Numbered from the stretch's first letter, positions 1-9,576 are shown. The stretch is DNA of 64,000 nucleotides from Paracidobacterium acidisoli (GCF_003428625.2 NZ_QVQT02000001.1:682001-746000), one strand, 5' to 3'. Notes: generated from the letters alone by a model not told the origin. A program made the numbers and translations.

Positions 1-31
1 GGCCAGTCCCGTGTACTGCCGAGCGCGCAGT

Positions 32-958
32 TTATACGCCGATGACGGCGCAGAGCTCCTTCACGGCCTCGGCGCTCTTCTTCAGCGCTGCTTCTTCCTC
101 CGGCGTCAGCCTGATCTCGATGATCTGCTCCAGTCCGCGCGCGCCCAGCTTGCAGGGAACGCCGATGTAGTAGCCGCTGATGCCGTATTCGCCTTCGAGA
201 AAAGCCGCGCAGGGCAGAATCTTCTTCTTGTCCTTCAGAATGGCCTCGACCATCTCGACCGCCGCGGCCGAAGGCGCATAGTATGCGCTGCCCGTCTTCA
301 GATACTTCACAATCTCCGCGCCGCCGTCGCGCGTGCGCTGTACGATCGCATCCAGCCGCTCCTTCGGAATCAGCTCGGTGATGGGAATGCCCGCGACCGT
401 TGAATAGCGGGCCAGCGGCACCATCGTGTCGCCGTGTCCGCCCAGCACAAAGGCCGTCACGTTCTCGACCGAGACCTTCAGCTCCTCGGCGATAAACGTC
501 CGGAAGCGCGCCGAATCCAGCACGCCGGCCATGCCGATCACCCGGTTGCGATTGAACTTCGCCTGGCGATACGCGGTCTGCGCCATCGCGTCCAGCGGGT
601 TCGAGACGATGATCAGAATACAGTCCGGCGAAGCGGCGATGGCCTTGCCGACCACGTCCGACATGATCTTGTAGTTGGTCTGCAGCAGATCGTCGCGGCT
701 CATGCCCGGCTTGCGGGCAATGCCGGCGGTGATCACCACGATGTCCGAATTTGCCGTGTCGGCGTAATCGTTCGTGCCGAGAATGTGCGCGTCGCGCTTC
801 TCGATCGGCATCGCTTCCAGCAGATCGAGGCCCTTGCCCTGCGGCACACCTTCCACCACATCGATCAGCACCACATCGGCCAGTTCCTTCGAAGCGATCC
901 AGTGAGCCGCCGTGGCTCCCACATTTCCAGCGCCGACGATCGTTACTTTCTTCCGCAT
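32..958 (-). CDS. mdh: malate dehydrogenase (NAD)
   Basis: Oxidises malate to oxaloacetate with NAD in the TCA cycle; cytoplasmic. At 308 residues it has the length of LDH-like bacterial malate dehydrogenases. The Rossmann motif GAGNVGAT lies at residues 9-16 and D33 (in LIDV) is the acidic residue expected for NAD preference. The mobile loop ARKPGMSR (81-88) supplies the two substrate arginines, the first being Arg as in MDH rather than Gln as in LDH. The catalytic His sits in GGHGD near residue 174. The ATG is preceded by AGAGGAGAAGT, a good ribosome binding site. It lies 96 bp downstream of icd on the same strand, so the two TCA genes may be cotranscribed, although a repeat sits between them. 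Identification is secure. Confidence 0.96.
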   Translation of the reverse strand: MRKKVTIVGAGNVGATAAHWIASKELADVVLIDVVEGVPQGKGLDLLEAMPIEKRDAHILGTNDYADTANSDIVVITAGIARKPGMSRDDLLQTNYKIMSDVVGKAIAASPDCILIIVSNPLDAMAQTAYRQAKFNRNRVIGMAGVLDSARFRTFIAEELKVSVENVTAFVLGGHGDTMVPLARYSTVAGIPITELIPKERLDAIVQRTRDGGAEIVKYLKTGSAYYAPSAAAVEMVEAILKDKKKILPCAAFLEGEYGISGYYIGVPCKLGARGLEQIIEIRLTPEEEAALKKSAEAVKELCAVIGV

Positions 959-982
959 ACTTCTCCTCTGTCTTCAGTTCTT

Positions 983-1036
983 AGTGGTCAGTTGCCAGTG
1001 GTCAGTTGCCAATCACCACCGGGGACTGACAACTGG
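983..1036. repeat. tandem 14-mer plus partial inverse copy between icd and mdh
   Basis: The unit AGTGGTCAGTTGCC occurs twice in perfect tandem at 983-996 and 997-1010. It is followed at 1021-1036 by GGGGACTGACAACTGG, which is close to an inverted copy of its core. On the transcribed minus strand the repeat begins about 18 nt after the icd stop codon. It belongs to the same style of stop-codon-proximal stutter repeat seen elsewhere in this window. Confidence 0.75.
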
Positions 1037-1054
1037 TACCGGATGACTATCCCT

Positions 1055-2455
1055 TTACATGTTCTCGATCATGCGGGTGGCGAACTCGCTCGTCTTCACC
1101 TTGGTCGCGCCCTGCATCTGCCGCTCGAAGTCATAGGTCACGAACTTCTGCTGAATCGTCTTCTCCATCGAGCTTTCGATCAGCTTCGCCGCTTCCTTCC
1201 AGCCGATGAACTCAAAGAGCATCACGCCCGAGAGCATTACCGATCCCGGATTAATCACGTCCTTGTCCGCATACTTCGGAGCTGTGCCGTGCGTCGCCTC
1301 AAACACTGCATAGCCGTCGCCGATATTCGCACCCGGCGCAATGCCGAGCCCGCCCACCTGCGCCGCGCAGGCGTCGGAGATGTAATCGCCGTTGAGGTTC
1401 GGGCAGGCCAGAACGCTGTACTCATCCGGCCGGATAATCACCTGCTGGAAGATCGAATCGGCGATGCGGTCGTTGATCAGCACCTTCTTCTTCCACTGTC
1501 CGTTGCCGTGCGTCGCGCCGATCGAATCGAGCACGCCCTTCACCTGCGCGAACAATGCCTTGCGGAAGTCCTCGGAGCCGAACTCGAGTCCCGGCTCGAT
1601 CATCGCCGCATTCTGCTCGACGGTCAGGCTGGGGTTCGCTTCCACATTGCCCAGCACCCAGCTCTCGAACTCCGTCACCACATCGGCGCGGAACTCGGCA
1701 ACTGCAACCTCATAACCCCACTCGCGGAAGGCGCCTTCGGTGAACTTCTGAATATTGCCCTTGTGCACCAGCGTGACCGACTTGCGCGCGTTGGCGACCG
1801 CATATTTAATGGCGTTCCGCACCAGCCGCTTCGTGCCGGTAATCGAGATGGGCTTGATGCCGACGCCCGAATCCTCGCGCACCTTCTTTTTGCCGCCCTT
1901 CAGCATATCGTTGTTGAGGAAGTCGATCAGCTTCTTCACTTCCGCAGTGCCCTGCTGAAACTCGATGCCCGCATAGACGTCTTCCGTGTTCTCGCGGAAG
2001 ATCACCACATCCAGCTTCTCCGGATGCTTCACCGGGCTGGGCACGCCCTGGTAGTACTTCACCGGACGCACGCACGTATACAGATCCAGAATCTGGCGCA
2101 GCGCCACATTCAGCGAGCGAATGCCGCCGCCCACCGGCGTCGTCAGCGGTCCCTTGATCGAGACGCGCAGATCGCGCGCCGCATTCACCGAGTCATCCGG
2201 CAGCCAGGTTTTGAACTCGCGGAAGGCCTTCTCGCCCGCATAAATCTCAAACCACTTCACGGCGCGCTTCCCGCCGTAAGCCTTTTCCACGGCCGCGTCG
2301 AAGACGCGCTGCGAGGCCTTCCAGATATCGCGGCCCGTGCCGTCGCCTTCGATAAAGGGAATGATCGGGTGATCGGGAATGTTGAACTTGCCGTCTGCGT
2401 ACTGAATCACCTGACCATCGGCAGGCAAAGAAAGCCCGTTGTAACTCGTCTGCAT
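1055..2455 (-). CDS. icd: isocitrate dehydrogenase (NADP)
   Basis: Oxidative decarboxylation of isocitrate to 2-oxoglutarate; TCA cycle, cytoplasm. 466 residues from the chosen ATG at 2455, which has GAGGAAA about 9 nt upstream; an upstream in-frame ATG at 2509 would add an unrelated 18-residue leader. Type I (E. coli-like) features are visible: GDGTG near the N-terminus, [12 protein letters not shown] containing the serine that is phosphorylated in the E. coli enzyme, [11 protein letters not shown], and [11 protein letters not shown], where the Lys-Tyr pair marks NADP specificity. It is upstream of mdh. No isocitrate dehydrogenase kinase (AceK) is in the window, so whether the serine is regulated is unknown. 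Confidence 0.96.
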   Translation of the reverse strand: MQTSYNGLSLPADGQVIQYADGKFNIPDHPIIPFIEGDGTGRDIWKASQRVFDAAVEKAYGGKRAVKWFEIYAGEKAFREFKTWLPDDSVNAARDLRVSIKGPLTTPVGGGIRSLNVALRQILDLYTCVRPVKYYQGVPSPVKHPEKLDVVIFRENTEDVYAGIEFQQGTAEVKKLIDFLNNDMLKGGKKKVREDSGVGIKPISITGTKRLVRNAIKYAVANARKSVTLVHKGNIQKFTEGAFREWGYEVAVAEFRADVVTEFESWVLGNVEANPSLTVEQNAAMIEPGLEFGSEDFRKALFAQVKGVLDSIGATHGNGQWKKKVLINDRIADSIFQQVIIRPDEYSVLACPNLNGDYISDACAAQVGGLGIAPGANIGDGYAVFEATHGTAPKYADKDVINPGSVMLSGVMLFEFIGWKEAAKLIESSMEKTIQQKFVTYDFERQMQGATKVKTSEFATRMIENM

Positions 2456-2631
2456 GTGCGCTGATTTCCTCGAACTGGGGTGGAGTGAAGCCAATACCCA
2501 AGCTAACATCTGCGAAAGATGAGTGGCAACGGGCCGACGCCCCGCGGTACATCTCTGCGCCTCAGGCGCCGGTCACAGGAAAATACGCTTCGCGCGGAAA
2601 TTCCGGCCAAAACCTCTGCGGTAGCGTTACC

Positions 2632-3753
2632 ATGTTTGCGATGATCGCTCTCTGGTTTCGCCGCCTCTCCCTTCTGTCGCTCGCCTTCCTCACGCCACTG
2701 TGCCTGGCGCAGCAGCCGCTGCGCGTCGCCGTCGTCGGACTCGAGCACGGACACATCACCGGCTTTCTCAGTCAGTTTCCGAAGCAGCACGATGTGGAGC
2801 TGGTCGGCATCGCCGACGCCGACACCGCGCTCTGCGACCGCTACGAGCATCAGTTCCATCTCGATCACAGCCTCTTCTACTCCGATCCCGCAAAGATGGT
2901 CGCCGCCACGCATCCGCAGGCGCTGCTGGTCTACACCGCCGTCGGCGAGCATCGCAGAGTGATCGAGTTCGCTGCAGACCACAACCTGGCGGTGATGGTC
3001 GAAAAGCCGCTCACGCTCTCCGTCGACGATGCGCTGGCCATTCGCAAAGCCGCGCGCGAGCACCATATTCAGGTGCTGGTGAACTACGAGACCACGTGGT
3101 ACTCCAGCAACCGCGCCATTTATGACATGCTGCAGCAGGGCAAACTCGGCGATATCCGCAAGGTGATCGTGCGCGACGGCCATCAGGGTCCGGCCGAGAT
3201 CCACGTCCAGCCGGAGTTCCTCAAATGGCTCACCGATCCCGCTGAAAATGGGGCCGGCGCTCTCTACGACTTCGGCTGCTACGGAGCCGATCTGATGACC
3301 TGGTTCATGCATGGCGAAGCGCCCATCAGCGTCACCGCGGTCGCGCAGACCGACAAGCCGCAGACCTATCCCCGTGTGGACGACGATGCGACCATCGTCC
3401 TGCGCTATCCGCGCGCGCAGGCCGTGCTCCTGCCCTCCTGGAACTGGACCTTCGGCGTCAAGGACATGGAAGTGTACGGCAACAAGGGATACGCCATCGC
3501 CGTGAACGGAGGCAAAGAGGTGCGCGAGCGCTTCGCGGAGCGTGCTCCGGAAGACACCTTCACCGCGCCGCCTCTGGCCGCGCCCGAAGACAGCTCCCTG
3601 CACTACCTCGCCGCCGTGCTGCGCGGGCAGATCCAGCCGCACGGCGATCTCACCGCGCTCGATACCAATGTGATCGTCGTGCAGATTCTCGACGCCGCGC
3701 GCGAGTCGGCGCGCACCGGAAAAACCGTCACCCTGCATCCGCTGCCGGAATAA
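2632..3753 (+). CDS. exported Gfo/Idh/MocA family oxidoreductase
   Basis: NAD(P)-dependent sugar or polyol oxidoreductase family; the substrate cannot be read from sequence. 373 residues from the ATG at 2632; the open frame continues upstream but that part has no family similarity. Residues 1-26 form a signal-peptide-like hydrophobic segment ending in LAQQ, so the protein is predicted to be exported. This is unusual for Rossmann oxidoreductases but known for some Gfo/Idh members in polysaccharide-degrading bacteria. The Rossmann motif is VAVVGLEHGHITG (G-x-x-x-G-H form), and EKPLTLSVDDA is the family's conserved EKP motif. It is divergent from icd across a 176-bp gap. An alternative ATG lies nine bases downstream. 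Confidence 0.85.
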   Translation: MFAMIALWFRRLSLLSLAFLTPLCLAQQPLRVAVVGLEHGHITGFLSQFPKQHDVELVGIADADTALCDRYEHQFHLDHSLFYSDPAKMVAATHPQALLVYTAVGEHRRVIEFAADHNLAVMVEKPLTLSVDDALAIRKAAREHHIQVLVNYETTWYSSNRAIYDMLQQGKLGDIRKVIVRDGHQGPAEIHVQPEFLKWLTDPAENGAGALYDFGCYGADLMTWFMHGEAPISVTAVAQTDKPQTYPRVDDDATIVLRYPRAQAVLLPSWNWTFGVKDMEVYGNKGYAIAVNGGKEVRERFAERAPEDTFTAPPLAAPEDSSLHYLAAVLRGQIQPHGDLTALDTNVIVVQILDAARESARTGKTVTLHPLPE

Positions 3754-3823
3754 CCCTCTCCGGTATGTGTGCCCCGCGTCCGGCTTTCGGACGCGGGAAA
3801 CCTTCGAAGGCGTATCCTGAGTC

Positions 3824-4690
3824 GTGATCCGAATCCGCTTTGCTGCCGTCTTCGCTCTCGCTGCCTGTGCCACGCTCTTTGCTGCACCGGCGCGAGCGCT
3901 GCAGTACTCCGCCGACCGCCCCGTGGGTGCTACCGCGCAGCAGAAGCCTTCCTACCTGCAGCATGCGGGAATCGACCAGAATCTCAATCACGGACTGCCG
4001 CTCAGCGATCACTTCCGCGATGAATCCGGCGCCGACGTTACGCTCGGCAGTTTTTTCTCGCAGCGCCCCGTCGTCATGGCGCTCATGTACTACAAGTGCA
4101 AAATGCTCTGCCCTGAGGTGCTGCACGGCATGGCTACAGCGCTTCCGCAGACCGGCTTCCACCCCGGCCGTGAATTCGATGTGGTCGTCGCCAGCATCGA
4201 TCCCGGAGACACGCCCGCCGATGCCGCCGAAGAGAAGCAGCATTTCCTCAGCATGATGGACGCTCCTCCCGATGCCGCCGCGCATGTTCACTTCCTCACC
4301 GGGCCGCAGCAGTCCATCACCGATCTCGCGCAGGCCATCGGCTTCCACTACGTCCGCGTGCCCGGCCCCGACGGCAAAATGGATCAGTACGCGCACTCGA
4401 GCGTCATCCTCATCGCCACGCCTGACGGCCGCATGTCGAAGTATCTCTTCGGCGTCAGCTACCAGCCGCGCGACGTGCGCCTCGCACTGGTGGAAGCGAG
4501 CAACCGGCACATCGGCACGCTCAGCGACCTCGTGCTGCTTTACTGCTGCAGCTACTCGCCCACGCAGGGACGCTACACCGTCGCCATTCTGCGCGTGCTC
4601 GGCCTCGCCGGCATGGGCTCGCTGCTCGCCGTGATGATGCTGCTCTATTTACTGTCGAAGAAGCCGAAGGCCACCGTCACTCCGGCATAA
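3824..4690 (+). CDS. SCO1/SenC family copper chaperone-like protein
   Basis: SCO proteins deliver copper to, or reduce cysteines in, the CuA site of cytochrome oxidase at the outer face of the cytoplasmic membrane. 288 residues from a GTG start; an N-terminal signal segment ends near ARA. The copper-binding CKMLC (CxxxC) motif lies near residues 91-95, with the distal ligand His in YAHSS near residue 188. A C-terminal hydrophobic helix (about residues 255-280) followed by lysines would anchor it in the membrane, an additional feature found in many acidobacterial and myxobacterial homologues. No oxidase subunit genes are adjacent, so the partner oxidase is elsewhere. Confidence 0.88.
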   Translation: MIRIRFAAVFALAACATLFAAPARALQYSADRPVGATAQQKPSYLQHAGIDQNLNHGLPLSDHFRDESGADVTLGSFFSQRPVVMALMYYKCKMLCPEVLHGMATALPQTGFHPGREFDVVVASIDPGDTPADAAEEKQHFLSMMDAPPDAAAHVHFLTGPQQSITDLAQAIGFHYVRVPGPDGKMDQYAHSSVILIATPDGRMSKYLFGVSYQPRDVRLALVEASNRHIGTLSDLVLLYCCSYSPTQGRYTVAILRVLGLAGMGSLLAVMMLLYLLSKKPKATVTPA

Positions 4691-4705
4691 TTCCATCTGG
4701 CCGGC

Positions 4706-5515
4706 TCACAGCCTGGCCAGAGATCCCCGCTGCTCGGCGGCCGCCGCATCTCCGGCGTCTTTGCGCGATCCGCTGCGCACTATCATCGCCGCCACATACG
4801 CCGCGCCGAATCCGTTGTCGATGTTCACCACCGCCACATTCGGCGAGCAGGAGTTGAGCATCCCCAGCAGCGCCGCCACGCCGCCAAAGGCCGCGCCATA
4901 GCCCACGCTGGTCGGCACCGCAATCACCGGAGCCGCCACCAGGCCGCCCACCACGCTCGGCAGCGCGCCTTCCATGCCCGCGCACACCACCACCGCCTGC
5001 GCCCGGCCCAGCACTTCGCCCTGCGCCAGCAGCCGGTGCAGCCCGGCCACACCCACATCGTGTACGCGGTCGACCGTCAGCCCCAGATACTCCGCCGTCA
5101 CCGCAGCCTCTTCGGCCACCGGCAGATCGCTCGTTCCCGCACAGACCACCGCAATCCGTCCGGCATCCTCTGCCGGCCGCGACTGCCGCAGCCCGACAAT
5201 GCGTGCCTGCTCGTGATACACCGCCACCGGGACGCGCGCCCGCACCGCGGCAAAAGCATCGGCACCGGCGCGGGTCGCGATCACGTCGCCGCCCGCGGCC
5301 GCCATGCGCACAAAGATCTCCGCCACCTGCTCCGGCGTCTTTCCCGCCGCGTAGATCACCTCCGGCAGCCCCAGCCGCAGCGAGCGATGATGATCGATTT
5401 TGGCGATGCCGGCATCTTCGTAGGGCAGATGCGCCATGCGGCGCATGGCATCGGCAGGAGCCGTCAGCCCGCACGACACCTCTTCGAGCAGCCGCAGGAT
5501 CGACTCCGGCGTCAT
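4706..5515 (-). CDS. larB: nickel pincer cofactor biosynthesis protein LarB
   Basis: LarB carboxylates and hydrolyses nicotinic acid adenine dinucleotide to start synthesis of the nickel-pincer nucleotide of lactate racemase and related epimerases. 269 residues. The C-terminal two-thirds is PurE/AIR-carboxylase-like, with VVCAGTSDLPVAEEAA, VVCAGMEGALPSVVGG and PTSVGYGAAFGGVAAL carrying the family glycine-rich loops. The N-terminal portion with DHHRSLRLGLPEVIYAAGK is the LarB-specific part. Its start overlaps the end of larE by four bases (ATGA), so the two are translationally coupled. Neither larA nor larC is in this window. Confidence 0.92.
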   Translation of the reverse strand: MTPESILRLLEEVSCGLTAPADAMRRMAHLPYEDAGIAKIDHHRSLRLGLPEVIYAAGKTPEQVAEIFVRMAAAGGDVIATRAGADAFAAVRARVPVAVYHEQARIVGLRQSRPAEDAGRIAVVCAGTSDLPVAEEAAVTAEYLGLTVDRVHDVGVAGLHRLLAQGEVLGRAQAVVVCAGMEGALPSVVGGLVAAPVIAVPTSVGYGAAFGGVAALLGMLNSCSPNVAVVNIDNGFGAAYVAAMIVRSGSRKDAGDAAAAEQRGSLARL

Positions 5516-6384
5516 CGCTTCTCCATCCCAGCGCGCGGCGCTGCCGTCAGCGCCTCCAGCGGCAGCAGCTCGTTCATCGAGCCCGAGCGGTAGCCGTCGC
5601 AGTCGACCGCAACATAATGGAAGCCCGCAGCCCGCACCGCCCGCGAAAGATCGTGGAAGAACGACACATTCAGCGCCTTCGCCAGCTCCTCCTCCGCGAT
5701 TTCGATACGCGCCACGCTGCCGTGATGCCGCACGCGGAAGTTCCGCAGCCCCAGCCCGCGCAGCGCGCCTTCGGCCTCTTCCACCATGCGCAGCGCCTCC
5801 GGCGTCACGCGGCGGCCATACTCAATACGCGAGGAAAGACATGCAGAGGCCGGCTTGTCCCATACCCGCAGCTCCGCCTCTTTCGCCAGCGCGCGAATCT
5901 CTGCCTTCGTCAGCCCGGCATCGGCCAGCGGAGCCGCAACCTGATGCCCGACAGCAGCCCGCTGCCCCGGCCGGAAATCCTTTTTATCGTCCAGATTCAA
6001 GCCGTAGGCCACGGCCCCAAAGCCCAGCCGCCCGCGCTCCGCTTCCAGAACCGTGAACAGCTCATCCTTGCAGTGAAAGCAGCGATTCGCATCGTTCACC
6101 GCATACGCTTCCTGCTCCAGCTCGCGTGTCTCGACCGTCCGCAGCGGAATGCCCTGCTCCTCCGCAAAGGCCACCGCGTCGCGATAATGGCTGCGGTCGA
6201 GCGAGGCCGAGTCGGCGATCACCGCCAGCATCCGGTCGCCGAGCACCTGATGCGCCATCCACGCCAGATACGCCGAATCGATCCCTCCGGAGTACGCGAC
6301 CAGCAGGCTCTCCAGCTCGCGCAGCCTGGCCCGCAGCGATGCTTCCTTCCCGCGCAGTTCGATATCGGCACTTTCTTCCGTCAT
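5512..6384 (-). CDS. larE: ATP-dependent sacrificial sulfur transferase LarE
   Basis: LarE adenylates the LarB product and inserts sulfur during nickel-pincer cofactor synthesis; cytoplasm. 290 residues from the ATG at 6384; the longer in-frame start at 6588 adds a low-complexity leader overlapping the divergent promoter region and is rejected. The PP-loop ATP-pyrophosphatase motif SGGIDS is at residues 32-37. Three cysteines are conspicuous: C102 and C105 (RCFHCK) and C182 (ACLSSR). The last is at the position of the sacrificial cysteine of the Lactiplantibacillus enzyme. The three-cysteine pattern resembles the iron-sulfur-cluster LarE type. It is followed by larB with a four-base overlap. 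Confidence 0.93.
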   Translation of the reverse strand: MTEESADIELRGKEASLRARLRELESLLVAYSGGIDSAYLAWMAHQVLGDRMLAVIADSASLDRSHYRDAVAFAEEQGIPLRTVETRELEQEAYAVNDANRCFHCKDELFTVLEAERGRLGFGAVAYGLNLDDKKDFRPGQRAAVGHQVAAPLADAGLTKAEIRALAKEAELRVWDKPASACLSSRIEYGRRVTPEALRMVEEAEGALRGLGLRNFRVRHHGSVARIEIAEEELAKALNVSFFHDLSRAVRAAGFHYVAVDCDGYRSGSMNELLPLEALTAAPRAGMEKR

Positions 6385-6558
6385 CTCTTCTATTCTCCAC
6401 CATCCTGTAATTTTTGGATGCGAAGCAGCTCTGCGGCCCGAAGAACCCCTCAGGCTCGCGCCGCGCCTGAAGGGGAAATCCATCCGGAAGCAGCCCTGCA
6501 GCGTCGGCAAATCCGGCAAAAATTGAAGATGCGGCCTGCGAGCGATAAGGTAAAGGAG

Positions 6559-7767
6559 ATGAGCCCCCTCCCGGCGAACAGCGCGCACACCCCTGCGCTT
6601 TCCCCCGAAGAACGCCTCGATAAGCGCAGGCTCATCCTCCGCGATACCGCCTCTCTGGCGAGCTTATTTGCCATTACCGCGGTTCTTTTCGTCATCACCT
6701 GGTTCTTTTTCCGCTCCTTCGAGCATCACCGCGAAGAGCTTGCCCAGCGCTGGCTGACCCGCGGGCAGACCGAGATGCAGAAGGGCCATCCCGTGCAGGC
6801 CGTCTACGCCCTGCGCTCGGCCCTCGCCTACTCTCCCGGCCGCCGCGATATGGAGATTCAGCTCGCCACCGCGCTCGCCGCCGCCGGACGCACCCAGGAA
6901 GCGATCGCCTACTTCAGCAACCTGCACGACGCCGCGCCCGGCGATGGCATCATCAATCTGCAGCTTGCCCGCCTGGCCGCAAAACAGAAGAACAGCGGCG
7001 CCGAAACGCAGCGCGATTACGAAGCTGCCCTCGATGGAACCTGGCAGGGCGACGGTTACACCCGCCGCCGCGAGGTGCGCCTTGAAATGGCCGCCTGGCT
7101 CATCGGCCGGCATGATTTCGACCGCGCCCGCACCCAGTTGCTCGTCGCTGCCGGCAATGCGCCCGACGACCCCGCCATAAAGCTGCAGATCGCCGGGCTG
7201 CTCGAACAGGCACAGGACCCCGAAAGCGCCCTCCGCATTTACAGCGCCGTGGCCCGGAGGAAGCCGGTCTCCCTCGACGCGCTCGAAGGAGCCGGCCGCA
7301 CCGCCTTCGAGATCAGCCGGTATGAGACCGCGCGGCTCTGGCTGGAGCGCGTCACCGGCCATCCGGAGTTCTCCACACGGCCGGAAGCCGAGCGCAGCGC
7401 CAATCAGGACATGCTCAATATTTCCGTTCGTCTGCTCAACCTTTATCCCGGCCCCGGACTGAACATGCGGCCCCGCGCCGAGCGTGTGCTCTACGCCAAA
7501 AAGACGGCCTCGGCCCGCATGGCTGCCTGCGCCGCCGCTCAGCCTCAGAATGCGCTGGCGCTGGCCGATCTCACCACGCGCTGGCATCAGCTTCCGGCAA
7601 GCCCGAAACCACTGCAGCTCGAGCAGCAGCCGGAGCTCGAGGAATCTGTCATGCAGCTTGTTTTCGATACCGAGCGCGCCACCGCGGGCCTCTGCGGCGC
7701 GCCCGCCGGAGACGATGCGCTGCTGCTGCGCATGGCGCAGATACCCGTCGCGCACGACCAGGACTGA
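6559..7767 (+). CDS. membrane-anchored tetratricopeptide repeat protein
   Basis: 402 residues from the ATG at 6559 (AAGG eight bases upstream); another in-frame ATG at 6529 would add ten residues. One transmembrane helix (about residues 32-52, LFAITAVLFVITWFFF) is followed by TPR-like helical pairs (about 60-290), including RGQTEMQKGHPVQAVYALRS and ATALAAAGRTQEAIAYFSN. The bulk is predicted to be outside the cytoplasmic membrane. TPR domains scaffold protein complexes; no enzyme domain is seen. The gene is the first of a same-strand series with a ClC transporter, a kinase-like protein and a KdpD-type protein, 51 bp upstream of the transporter. Divergent from larE. Confidence 0.75.
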   Translation: MSPLPANSAHTPALSPEERLDKRRLILRDTASLASLFAITAVLFVITWFFFRSFEHHREELAQRWLTRGQTEMQKGHPVQAVYALRSALAYSPGRRDMEIQLATALAAAGRTQEAIAYFSNLHDAAPGDGIINLQLARLAAKQKNSGAETQRDYEAALDGTWQGDGYTRRREVRLEMAAWLIGRHDFDRARTQLLVAAGNAPDDPAIKLQIAGLLEQAQDPESALRIYSAVARRKPVSLDALEGAGRTAFEISRYETARLWLERVTGHPEFSTRPEAERSANQDMLNISVRLLNLYPGPGLNMRPRAERVLYAKKTASARMAACAAAQPQNALALADLTTRWHQLPASPKPLQLEQQPELEESVMQLVFDTERATAGLCGAPAGDDALLLRMAQIPVAHDQD

Positions 7768-7818
7768 ACTTCAGAAGAGATGAGCACGGAGAGATAAGCA
7801 GGGAGAGATGAGTACAGC
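7768..7818. repeat. short GGAGAGATGAGCA-type stutter repeat
   Basis: Directly after the TPR gene's stop codon the 51-bp spacer consists of near-identical 14-nt units (GGAGAGATAAGCAG, then GGAGAGATGAGTAC) preceded by a degenerate copy. The last purine-rich unit doubles as the region in front of the ClC start codon. Its position behind a stop codon matches the other stutter repeats in the window. Confidence 0.6.
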
Positions 7819-9576
7819 ATGGAGATAAAGGAGGCCAGCCGCGGAGCCGCAACCGGCGCGAATGCGCAGGCCGTTCGGCCCGCCGCCGCGGAGGTGAATC
7901 TCTCCCGCATCGCACCCACCCGCGACGAGCGCCTCTTTCTGGTCCTCTCCATCTTCATCGGTGTCATCTCCGGCCTGCTCGTGGTCTCCTTCCGCGTGGC
8001 CATCGAATGGATCGGCATCCTCACGCTCGGCTCCGCGCCGCACCCCGGCCAGCTCCGCCTGCTCTTCGTGCCTGCCGCCGCCGGACTGCTCGTCGCCGCG
8101 CTCGTCATCTGGTTCTTTCCCGGAGCCCGCGGCAGCGGCGTCAACCAGACCAAAGCCGCGCTCTATATCTATAACGGCTACATCTCCTTCCGCACCGTCA
8201 TCGGAAAATTCATCACCTCGGCCATCGCCATCGGCGCCGGCCACTCGCTCGGCCCCGAAGACCCGTCGCTGCAGATCGGCGCCGGCGTCGCGTCCATGAT
8301 CGCCCGCCGTCTGCGTCTCTCGCGCCAGCGCCTGCGCATGTTTGCCCCCATCGGCGCCGCCGCCGGCCTCGCCGCCGCCTTCAACGCTCCCATCTCCGCC
8401 ATTCTCTTCGTCATCGAAGAGGTTATCGGCAACTGGAGCGCCGCCGTCCTCGGCTCCGTCGTCCTCGCCGCCATCTCCAGCGTCGTCGTCGCCCGCTGGT
8501 TCTGGGGCGCCGAGCCCATGTTCCGCATCCCCTCGGTCAGCCTGCGCAATCCGCAGGAGCTGATCGCCTATGCCGTCCTCGGCATTGCCGGTGGCCTGCT
8601 CGCGCCCATCTTCTCCCGGGCCCTCGGCTTTCTGCGCCCTCGCCTGCGCGCCATGCCGCCGTGGACCCGTTACGGCCAGCCCGCTCTCGCCGGCCTGCTG
8701 GTCGGCGCCATCGGCTACTTCGGCTTTCCTCAGGTCATGGGCTCCGGCTACGGAGTCATCGATCAGGCCATGCACGGCCAGTATGTCTGGCAGTTTCTCG
8801 TGGCGCTCACCCTGCTCAAGCTGCTGGCCACCACGCTGTCTTTTTCCAGCGGCACGCCGGGCGGCATGTTTGCCCCCACGCTCTTCATCGGAGCCATGCT
8901 CGGCGCCGCCGTCGGCACCTTCGAGAAGCATTTCTTCCCGCACCTCACCGGAACCATCGGAGCCTATTCCCTGGTCGGCATGGGCGTGCTCTTCGCCGGA
9001 TTCCTGCGTGCTCCCCTCACCTCGGTCTTCATGGTGCTCGAGGTCAGCGGCAATTACTCGATCATCCTGCCCGTCATCCTCGCCAACACTATCGCCTATC
9101 TGCTCTCGCGCAGCCTGCAGCCGGTGCCCATCTTTGAGACCTTCACCCACCAGGACGGCCTCGAGCTGCCCTCGATGGAGGAACAGCGCGAAGAGCTCGT
9201 CCTGCACCTCGAAGACGCGCTGCGCCCCGTCGAAGTCCCGGTCGCCTCGGGAAGCGACAGCATCGAAGCGGCTTCGCGTCTCGTCGCCGGATCACGCGCC
9301 AGCGCCTTTCTCGTGCAGCTCGCCGACGGCACCTGGTACGCCATGACAGCCGAAGAGCTGACCGCCGCTGCCGCCGCCCATTCACCCTCCGCGGCACTGG
9401 TCACCGCGCTCCGGCCGGACCGCACACCCATGCTCTTTCCCGACCTGCCCCTCGAAAGCGCCCTGCATCACTTTCCGCGGTGGCCGCTGCTGCCCGTCCT
9501 GAACCGGGCCAACCGCAGCGTGCTCGAAGGCGTCGTCGCTCTTGACGACATCCTCCGCCGCTACCGGACCCCGTAA
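7819..9576 (+). CDS. ClC family chloride channel/transporter
   Basis: Moves chloride or other anions across the cytoplasmic membrane, probably in exchange for protons. 585 residues. Residues about 36-440 form the ClC membrane domain, with signatures GSGVNQTK (the GSGxP loop), GPEDPSLQ (carrying the gating glutamate at the GREGP position), FNAPISAILFVIEE (internal proton glutamate retained) and PGGMFAPTLFIG. Both exchanger glutamates are present, arguing for H+/anion exchange over a channel. At the position of the anion-coordinating Tyr (445 in the E. coli protein) the sequence reads PIF, i.e. Phe. The last 130 residues resemble a weak CBS-domain pair. It lies between the TPR protein and the kinase-like protein. 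Confidence 0.93.
   Translation: MEIKEASRGAATGANAQAVRPAAAEVNLSRIAPTRDERLFLVLSIFIGVISGLLVVSFRVAIEWIGILTLGSAPHPGQLRLLFVPAAAGLLVAALVIWFFPGARGSGVNQTKAALYIYNGYISFRTVIGKFITSAIAIGAGHSLGPEDPSLQIGAGVASMIARRLRLSRQRLRMFAPIGAAAGLAAAFNAPISAILFVIEEVIGNWSAAVLGSVVLAAISSVVVARWFWGAEPMFRIPSVSLRNPQELIAYAVLGIAGGLLAPIFSRALGFLRPRLRAMPPWTRYGQPALAGLLVGAIGYFGFPQVMGSGYGVIDQAMHGQYVWQFLVALTLLKLLATTLSFSSGTPGGMFAPTLFIGAMLGAAVGTFEKHFFPHLTGTIGAYSLVGMGVLFAGFLRAPLTSVFMVLEVSGNYSIILPVILANTIAYLLSRSLQPVPIFETFTHQDGLELPSMEEQREELVLHLEDALRPVEVPVASGSDSIEAASRLVAGSRASAFLVQLADGTWYAMTAEELTAAAAAHSPSAALVTALRPDRTPMLFPDLPLESALHHFPRWPLLPVLNRANRSVLEGVVALDDILRRYRTP

Noticed and set aside
434-2464. Long open frame (676 codons) on the + strand across mdh and icd
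   Set aside because: Antisense shadow of two confidently identified dehydrogenases; Arg/His-rich with no family motif. High GC keeps antisense frames open.
2503-3873. 456-codon minus-strand frame
   Set aside because: Antisense of the Gfo/Idh gene; His/Arg/Asp-rich composition typical of shadow frames.
5203-6558. Extension of the TPR protein start upstream to 5203
   Set aside because: The added 450 residues are antisense to larB and larE and Arg/Pro-rich; the conserved TM/TPR protein starts near 6559.
7771-9207. 478-codon minus-strand frame
   Set aside because: Antisense of the ClC gene; Gly/Asp/Glu/Ala-rich low-complexity protein without domains.
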